64,000 nt of DNA from Hawksworthiomyces lignivorus. Lineage: Eukaryota; Ascomycota; Sordariomycetes; Ophiostomatales; Ophiostomataceae. Below are positions 56,560-64,000 of this stretch, piece after piece. The stretch's first letter is position 1, and every line of letters begins with the position of its first letter. The DNA lies in the NCBI GenBank assembly GCA_002917075.1, contig NTMA01000020.1, positions 310,001 through 374,000 on the forward strand, in the 5' to 3' direction. A model generated the notes under the pieces. The model worked only from the letters and a program-made list of their open reading frames with translations, was not told where the DNA came from and did not search any database. The translations under genes and the position numbers were made by a program.

Positions 56560-59500
56560 GATCGGTCGTCGCGCAGACGAGTACGGTCAGAGACGTGGGA
56601 TTGGAGGAAAGGTGAGACGGGGGAGTCGAGCGTCGTGAGAAGACACAGTCTTCCTTGGCCGTTTCCAGACGAGCCGCGCCGCAAAACGGAGAACAATCGA
56701 TGTTCGAAAACGATAAAATACAGAAAAAAAGAAGTTGTCGACACCAGGCGATTCCAGTCGCACGCGAACAAGGGAAGAGAAGCGAAGAAAGAAAGGAAAG
56801 GGCCTCGTGGGCCAAGTTTAGTGAAAAACGATCATGAAAGCTGACCGAAGGAAGATGTTGAAAGAAGAAAGGAAAAAGCGAGAATCGTTTTGGAAGGCGG
56901 AAAGAACAAGAGCCGTATAGCAGATTGGCAGATTGCAGGAAAGAGACGAAGAGTGCTTGTGGGCTGGCTGAAGAGAGAAATCAAGATGGAGGGACGGGAC
57001 GTTGAGCGTCGTCGGCAAAACAGAGAGATTGGAAGGGGACTGGCGAAAGCTGCAAGAGACCGAGACTGAAGAGCGACTGGTAGAGCCTGAAAGATGGCCC
57101 TCTGCGTCGTAGGCGAAGAAACCAGAGCGAGAAGAGAGAGAACGAAAAGACAAGCGAAGATCGAAACGGGGGAGGCGGCTAAAGACGAGAGAGAGAGGCG
57201 AAGAGAACCAAAATAATCGACGAGATGTTGATGCGGATGAATTGGCGAAAATCTATGGAGGAAAACAGTTTCGAGAGAGAGATTGAACAAGAAAGAGGAT
57301 AGAAGATGGAGAGAGAGCGTGAAAGAAAGAAAGAAAGGCTGTTCGGAATGGTCAAAGCCGATCTGCTCTAATCCCAGACAACCAAGCTTGTGATGATTCC
57401 CTGTCCTCCTCTTCGATCTCTCTTGCTATTTTTCTCAGATTCCCTAGGACGAGGTTGCCACAGAAGACATGGCTGTTTCTTCCTCGCTCTTCTTTGTTGG
57501 GTCCATTAGGGGTGGCATCGTCAAAGGGGGGCGGCCGGCAGCAGGCGGCGAGCAGAGCTGTGCAGGATTGATCATTGTTTGATGCGAGGGCCAGACAACA
57601 CGGGATTGGCTGGATCAGGCACCCAGACACCCAGACACCCCCGGAGAAGACGTAGAATCCCAGTGGAGATCTCAGGAGTTTAAGAGGCCTTGTCAAGCGG
57701 ACGATGTCAGAGTGCTCGCCACGAGACAAAAAGAAGGTTTGTGTGGGTCTAAGAGCATCCGTGTATGCAAGGTACATGGACATGCATGCTTGAGTGTGTG
57801 TTGAGGATGTATGTCTAACAACCAGGCCAGACATATTTGCCTACGACTATAGCACGCACCATATATGGGTGAATTGAGGGCTGCACATTGCCGGGTGCGC
57901 AGCATGCGGCTGTAAAAAAGAGACATGCGCTTTGACACGCGGGATTGACGAACGAACCCTTGTCCTGCGACACACCTGAGGCAATGTGTGGGCGGGGTTC
58001 AAAGAACAGCAAACACGGGCAGGAAAGGGGTGGTTTAGCTGAGAACGAAATTGGTAGCCAATGATTCGAACTACTGTTCTTGAACTACACACCACATTGA
58101 TGCTGTACGTTCACAACGATTTAAAGACGTTACGGTGTTGTTATTCAATAAAAGGCTGCATGGTACGAGGCTGCCCCTCTGTCCCTTCCAAATCGGGAAA
58201 CCCAAGTCACAACTAAGGCAAGTTTACGTTCAAGAGAAAGCTGCAAGGCCAAGAAGATGTAAACAGACAAACAAGAAGAAGCCGAAAGAAGCCAAAAGAA
58301 AAAGAGTTCTTCTATGAAAATAGTGCCTTTTCCCCTTCTTTTCGTTTCTCTTTCTCACATTGCTTTTGGGTGCACCAAGTGGGCCTTTTTTCGGGGTCTG
58401 GTTTGATACACGTTGCGATTCAAAACACATAGAAAAAGAGGAGACGAGAGGATGACAAGAGAATAAGTATAAGCTGCGGTCGCAGCACTGAACTTGCCAA
58501 GACAAATAAGTTTCGTCGCCACCCTGCACTTCCATACGATAATCCGCCTCTTGTGCCATGTTGTTTGACGAGAAACGAGTAATTTATTGTCGTTGCTCTG
58601 TGGTGCTCTCTATTGCCCTCGGGTGCTATCTGGTGCTCCCTTGTGTGCTCCCTATTGCTCCCTGCTCCTCTTTTGGTCTTCTCGTCCGGGCTGCTGGCTC
58701 GATCGACAAAGAGCGCTCCAGATTGAAGCAATCTACGTTCGCCAATTCAGCAAAACATACTGGAGTCGCAAGGCGGAGGCTTCCTCTCCACACAGAGAAG
58801 CGTGATGGGATTTAGAGTTGTCCTTGGCGGCGAGGACTGCGTTCGCAAAAGTACAGCGTGAGCATGGCATGGCAATCCAGACAAAATGGCCAAACCCCGC
58901 AAATGGCCATGTCTACGCGTAGACACCAACACATGCTCTTCGCCGTCTTACGAAAATAAAGGAAACCAGCTTCTTATTGTTCATTTTCCTGACAAAATTG
59001 CATAGCAGTAAGTTCCCGGCTCAGCGCAGTACCGGACCAAGCTCAATGGCGTTAGAAGAGGGAAGAGACAAATTCCAAATTTTGCGATCATGCTTCCTTT
59101 TTCTTGATAGCCGATCTGCGAGCATCAAACAGACAAGCATAACAATGGAAGTATACCGTAGGTGGAAGCCGAGAGAAATTTGAGCGTGACCGCCGAATGC
59201 TCCCTGTCGGTTGTTCTCTGCATGTGCTTCTACCTACACGTGTATTTATGTGTGCGAATGCCAGCTACTAAGCAGCTGAAGGACCGCAAAGCCTATTCTT
59301 GCCCGTTGATTTCGCCGGCACCTAAAGTAGCGCCCGCTTGTGGCGTCAGATGTGGCCCCCTCCAGAGCTTTCCTGTACGTCGTTCGTGCTAAATGTATGA
59401 AATTGGGCTCCTTCGCGCTCCGCCCTCCGTCCTTTGTATGAATACTCGTGCTTAGTTATCAAGGCGAGGTCCCAGAAGATTGGCGCCGCCGTATTTGCTG

Positions 59501-60914
59501 AGGAGAAATGCCAGCTGGCGTTTTCTAGTCAGAAAGGCCAAGCAATGCCTTACGTCAACGACGACAGCAGCAGCAGCGGCAGCAGCAGCAGCGGTAGCAG
59601 TAGCAGCAAGCTGGACGTGAAGTGCGTGGGGCAAAGTAGCATCCGCAAGGCAGATCGTACGAGTGCTTCAGTTCTCATTGCCATTGGCGGTTTTGCAGTC
59701 GTACTGCGTGCTTCTGTTATACCTGGTTGCTCATTATTCGATTCTTCAGGACCTGATGTTCTTTTCCCCGGCCTTCCGCGGCTGCCCGCCATTTGGTATA
59801 GTGGACATTACCAAATACGGCCAAAGAAAAATAAAATAAAGTGAAATAAAATTAGGCCAAACAGATGCCATTGCTTCTTCCTGGGCTCCTCTGCGTACTT
59901 CTGTACACATGTCGATAAGTGGCAGCTCTTGCGCCTCTTCCCCTCTTTCTCCATAGCAGGTGGGGTTCTCTGTCGCTGTCTTGGGCGGTGAGCTGGCCAA
60001 CGTTGTAGTATCTGTTGTGAAAGGAAGGCAGGAGAGACATGGTTGCAGGGCCTTGCAGAATACGACAGAAAGGGAAAGTGCGAGCAAAGTGCGGAAAGAG
60101 CAAAAAATAGACAATTGTAAAATCATAAATTCGTACTAGTATATAAATGGATGGACTACAAGGGGAAGCTGCGAGTGGCCTGCAGCAGAAAGCAGATTAG
60201 ACTGGTGGGACAAATGCTCCTTTTTGCTACCTTTTTGCTACCCTCTGTGAACTTTGTAGTGGGGTGAAGTGGGCAGAATGGCAAGTGCCTCCGAGCGAAA
60301 AGGTATCTCCTACATACATCCATGTGCTACCCATTGCGGCGCTACATCCATGCTGGCAAGCGCAAAGCTGTTCGAGTTGTCAGCTGGCGGCGACCGTTTT
60401 CTCCCTTTTCTTCTTTCAACGACTGTCCGACGGCTTTTCCATCCCGACATTCCTTGCAGAACTTATCTCATTGTTTGAGAAAACAGGATCACCCTGCTCT
60501 GCTTAGGCTCTGAGGCCTGCCTTTTACCGCACATTTGCATTTGACAGGCGAGCCGAATTTAGTCACACAGACACCGAAAACGGATAACCAAGAACCCCTC
60601 TCAAGAAAAAGCCCACCTAGCCAAGGCACGAGACACAGAGAGAGGAGCCTCCTTCGAAGCTTGAGAAGATATCGCGACGAATTGCTGGAGTTGACGTCCT
60701 TCATCTGCTGAGACTAAACTCCCAATTTCTGGCGCTTCTCTTGCGCTCTCAGCTTCCCTCAGCTTCTCTCGTCTTCCCTCTCCTACTAACTGCCACCGCC
60801 ACAGGATCTTGTCTGTTCTCATCTGCTCTCATTTGCTCTCATTTTGCTCGATATTCTCGGGACGGTCAGCTTTGTTCATCTCAAAACAGAACTTAATCCT
60901 TCCCTCAGTTCAAA
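56560..60914. other. 4.4-kb gene-poor stretch between divergent genes
   Basis: The left 750 bases are GA-rich (pyrimidine-rich on the sense strand of the membrane-protein gene). No convincing coding frame exists in the rest. An AGC/AGCAGT triplet tract at 59566-59608 and a GTGCTCC/GTGCTAT-like degenerate repeat at about 58590-58670 stand out. Confidence 0.45.
59566..59608. repeat. AGC-type trinucleotide tract
   Basis: About fourteen AGC-like triplets with a few GGC or AGT interruptions. It makes artificial Ser-rich or Ala-rich frames, but no surrounding gene is supported. Confidence 0.8.
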
Positions 60915-63489
60915 ATGTTTGGGTCTATGCCACTCTTCTGTAAGTTTGCTACTTCTCGCTTTGAATTCAGCCATGCTCTTCCTTTCCGTCCGTCCCCGTA
61001 GTCTGCTGTCCTGGGTCTCGGGCCATGCTCTTCTTTTATGTTGAGGATCTCATCCTTCTATTTGCGCTCTGTGCTCTGCGCTCTGCTCACCACCTTCGCC
61101 CTTTTTTCATCGCTTCTTTTATGCTTCTAGACCCAATTCTTACCGAGTCGAAGCTTCTGTCGCTGCCCTCCATATCCCTTTTCCCATCCAGCTTACCCTG
61201 ATGATCGTCCTATTGGATTCATGCCTAAGCTTGTCTGCTCTTTTTCATATAGCCTTGTGTCTCAAACATCGGGCTCGCTAGTCTGATCGACTTCACACCA
61301 AGGTCACCTTGCCACCTTCTCTCTCGGATTCTCTACGGTCCGCTATTTAGTCATTTTTTTTCTTTTAGTCCAGTCTTGTCATCTGAAATCTGAAAGCTTG
61401 TCTTCTCTGCTGTTTGTCTAACCCATGCGTGCTCTCAGCCACCCCTCTCCCGCCCACGGAGCCCCCAAAAGATGTGCCGCCACCCACCCCCGTCAACTTT
61501 CCCCACTATTACCCCGAGGTGGCCGGAGGCGCCACCAGCAGCACAAATTCCGGCGGTTCCCCGGAGCCATCTGCTGCCGTCAGGCAGCACAAACAGCAGA
61601 AACAGCGTCTCACCGCCGTTCTCCAGAGCATCATTCGCCCTACAGAAATTTGCTTGAAGCACTTTGAAGCTCTTGGCGTCCAAGTTCGGTCTGATGCCGA
61701 CCCTGCGTCCCTAATACCACATTACCGGGAGCTTGTTCCTGACTTCGCCGCTTGGGACGAAATCCCGTACGACGATGCCCGTGACATGAATGAATCCACC
61801 CGCCGACCCATCAGCAATGGAAACCGTTCACCAGGAATTCAGACGTACCTCGACCGCAAGCGCGAGTTGTCCATTGATAACAGTGCCGCATACCGGTCGG
61901 TGCGGCGAATGCAGCCGCTGCAGCCTGGCCAGCCTCCCGTCCGACTGGGCAATGCTTATGAATTCTACCGCCACCTAGAGAACTTTTCTTCGTTCTGGGA
62001 TGATACGTCAATGACGCCGCTGCCTAGCAAGGACGCGGCTGGGCCGTCTGACACGTCTTCGGCTGCTGCGGATGCTCCAGAGGCAAGCTTAGCGGACGGG
62101 GCAGGGAGCGGCACTGGCGACGGCGATGGAGATGATGGTAACGAGAGCGGCGGTGACGGTGACTCTGTCTCCTCCGCATCGTCCGCAGCCGTCACAACCG
62201 ACTCTGAAAGCAAGCCTTCTTCACCCGGAAAGGATGCGTCTTCGTCCGTCCCAGAAGTGCGGTTCTACCGCACCAGTGCCGGCGCCCAGATGCCGCCAGA
62301 GTTCCGCCTAAACATTATCACGGCGTTTCTGAAGCTGGTTGCATACGATTTTGGGTGCAACGTATCGGCGCCGCGCATGGAGCCGCGGCTGTACCTGAAT
62401 GCGGGCACTCTACCGGCGGAAGACAGCCACGAGCAGAAACCTAGTTCCGAACAACAGCAAGAACTGCAGCTGCGCAAGCCGGGCAAGTCGCCGGCCTCCT
62501 ACTTCTCGTCCGGTTGTATCTTTGTATTCCGCTCACCAACCACGCGTGAGGCAGCGCGTGCCGGCATCGTCGAGGGGCCATTGGCCGCCGTCAGTGCGCG
62601 TCACACGACGTCTTTTCTCAGCTCGGCTGAGCGAGAAGCCCTGCCGAACCATGATGCCGATAAGGACTCCACCATCGACCTGGCGCGCGAGCTAGTCGCT
62701 GCTCTGTTGACCGCCCAGCACCGGGCCCGCGAGGGCCGCGCCGAGCGCCGTCTTGGTGAGGGTGAGTGGTGGGCTACCAAACCACGATGGGGCGGCGGCT
62801 CAGGCGGGCCCATAGGTCGGGAGGTCGACGCCGCACCCAACACGGACGAGACCGTCGACCCGAATAACAAGGCTGAAGGCAGCGGTACAGTTGGCGCCAG
62901 CTCCAGCGCCAGTAGCAGTGGCGGCGGCAGCAGAGGAGCCGGTGGCAGCGGCCCAGGTGCGCTGGGCGGTAACATCCGCAGCCTCGGGGGTTTCGCCGGC
63001 ATGCCGGTGCGTAGCAGCAGCAGTGGGAGGGGCGGTGGAGGTTCTGGAACGTCCAACAAGAAGCCCCGCAAGGGCTTGGCCATCTACGATAACTACCGCA
63101 TGGTGCGCCCGCCCAGCTCCAGCTGGGACAAGAAGACTCGCTACATGGCCATCGGCCGCGCGCGAGGTGCCGACTATGACGACGTTTTTGTCGTGAGCGC
63201 GCTGTTCCACCACATGGCCATTGTGCGCGTGCGTGTGCCGCTGCGGCTGCTGCAGGCACTAGACGGCGATGAAGACGATAGCAATGGTACTGGGCTGCCT
63301 GAGAATGACGGCCAGGGCCAGCTGGAGATGGTGCGCAGCCGGTGGTACGATTTTTTCAAGGTCGAGGATCGGCTGGAGGCCATGCGGCTGGCGTGGGGAA
63401 TGATGGCCTATCTTATGCGAAAGGTGGAGGAGGATAGGGTGGAAGAGGGCGGAGCAGGCGAGGACGTGCACATGCGTGACGCCACATAA
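60915..63489 (+). CDS. Unrecognised acidic, low-complexity protein
   Basis: The main exon is open from 61439 to 63489. Its frame has no good ATG upstream (only TTG at 61414), and an acceptor (ctctcag) ends at 61438. A matching first exon is 60915-60939, ATGTTTGGGTCTATGCCACTCTTCT followed by gtaagt; in short form M-F-G-S-M-P-L-F, which joins in frame and gives 691 residues. The 499-bp intron is long for this genome, so the first exon is a proposal. Ordered-looking parts: about 55-190 (RPTEICLKHFEALGV, YRELVPDFAAWDEIPYDDA, GNAYEFYRHLENFSSFWDD), about 290-320 (RLNIITAFLKLVAYDFGC) and about 560-690 (GLAIYDNYRMVRP, KKTRYMAIGRARG, VSALFHHMAIVRVRVPLRLL, RWYDFFKVEDRLEAMRLAWG). Linkers are rich in Gly, Ser and Asp. 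No family is known to me. It has no signal peptide or helix in membrane. Confidence 0.65.
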
Positions 63490-64000
63490 GAAGGCAAAAG
63501 CCAAGAGAGTGCTGAGGCGTTAATAATTTCACGAGTATAAAAAATGCTCTTGCATGTAGCGATGTAGTAAAAAAAGATCATGATAGCTTACATAGGTGTA
63601 GCGACAGGCAACGACCCAAGCTTAGGTTTGTTATGGAAGGAGGCTGTCTGTCATCTTCCCTTATAATTCAATTCGCTTTTCGTCCCTTGTGCTATACAAA
63701 CCTAGTTTATTTGTTTCTCATGAATTCTAACGTTCGAGCCTGTAATGGTGTTGGTCGTGAGAAGCGTTTTGAACGAATATAACATAAGAGTGCCACCTAA
63801 TTTACTAGACAACCGTAGAAGCTTGGCTAATTATAAATTTGTATTCCAAAAAATTCCTCATAGCAACATAAGTGTATTGTACTGGCAGACAAAGTGTAAT
63901 ATATATGAAGGTGCCAAAGTAGGTTGAAAGTGATTGTGAATAAAAAAAACATAAGGCGCACACTCCGTCTCATTTTTTCCCTTTCCAATAACCCAGATTT
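63490..64000. other. Right-edge 3' flank, no gene seen
   Basis: AT-rich DNA after the stop of the preceding gene. A 60-codon frame (63745-63927) has no features. An ACTCCGT motif lies at 63962-63968. Confidence 0.5.

Noticed and set aside
59434..59844. 136-codon Ser-rich frame
   Set aside because: It is driven by the AGC triplet tract; flanks show no gene structure.
1..64000. CRISPR arrays, transposon ends, rRNA or tRNA genes, secondary-metabolite clusters
   Set aside because: I looked for regular spaced repeats, long inverted repeats, transposase or reverse-transcriptase motifs and synthase domains and found none; the tandem arrays present have no spacers.

Overview
This window is nuclear DNA of a filamentous ascomycete (Pezizomycotina; gene content and style look like Sordariomycetes, possibly Hypocreales, but nothing here fixes the species). 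The reasons: short introns (about 50-170 bp) with GT..AG ends, GC-rich codon use, proteins of fungus-restricted families (HET, RTA1-like, DUF3176, Whi5-like, SKN7), long pyrimidine-rich leaders, and no bacterial-style operons or ribosome binding sites. I rebuilt exon structures by eye from splice sites, reading phase and family similarity.

Left part, 1-18 kb, looks like an accessory, fast-evolving segment. It holds a decayed CCCH zinc-finger gene (about 540-1876, + strand, with several in-frame TAG codons and shifts of frame), a short HET-domain gene (2124-3419, -), an RTA1-like seven-helix membrane protein gene (4242-5368, -), and a DUF3176 membrane protein gene (8490-10655, +). These are separated by long stretches without convincing genes, the longest being 10.7-18.3 kb.

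Middle part, 18-44 kb, is conserved core genome: the response-regulator transcription factor SKN7 (18274-20870, +, seven exons including a 17-nt one), eIF2B epsilon (23286-26129, +), the nuclear pore membrane protein POM152 (26870-31140, -), a UCH-type ubiquitin hydrolase (31852-33483, +), an FBXO21-like F-box protein (33960-36470, -), phosphatidylserine synthase (37961-39071, -) and a metzincin-type metalloprotease with a C-terminal jacalin lectin region (40863-43356, -).

Right part, 44-64 kb, is sparse: a Whi5/Nrm1-type G1/S repressor (50672-52068, +), a Ser/Thr-rich single-pass membrane protein (54376-56559, -) and an unrecognised acidic protein with a 25-nt first exon (60915-63489, +). 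They sit in 2-7 kb of non-coding DNA rich in simple repeats. The genes are independent housekeeping and signalling loci, not one pathway. Loose links are two ubiquitin genes side by side (UCH hydrolase and F-box protein) and several stress, cell-wall or cell-cycle regulators with unusually long pyrimidine-rich 5' flanks.

The observations most worth checking are an Asp-to-Asn change at the expected third catalytic residue of the UCH hydrolase, the decayed zinc-finger gene with only TAG stops, the SKN7 microexon, and a motif (TACTCCGTA and variants) scattered through non-coding DNA only. I found no convincing transposon, tRNA, rRNA, CRISPR array or multi-gene novel system.
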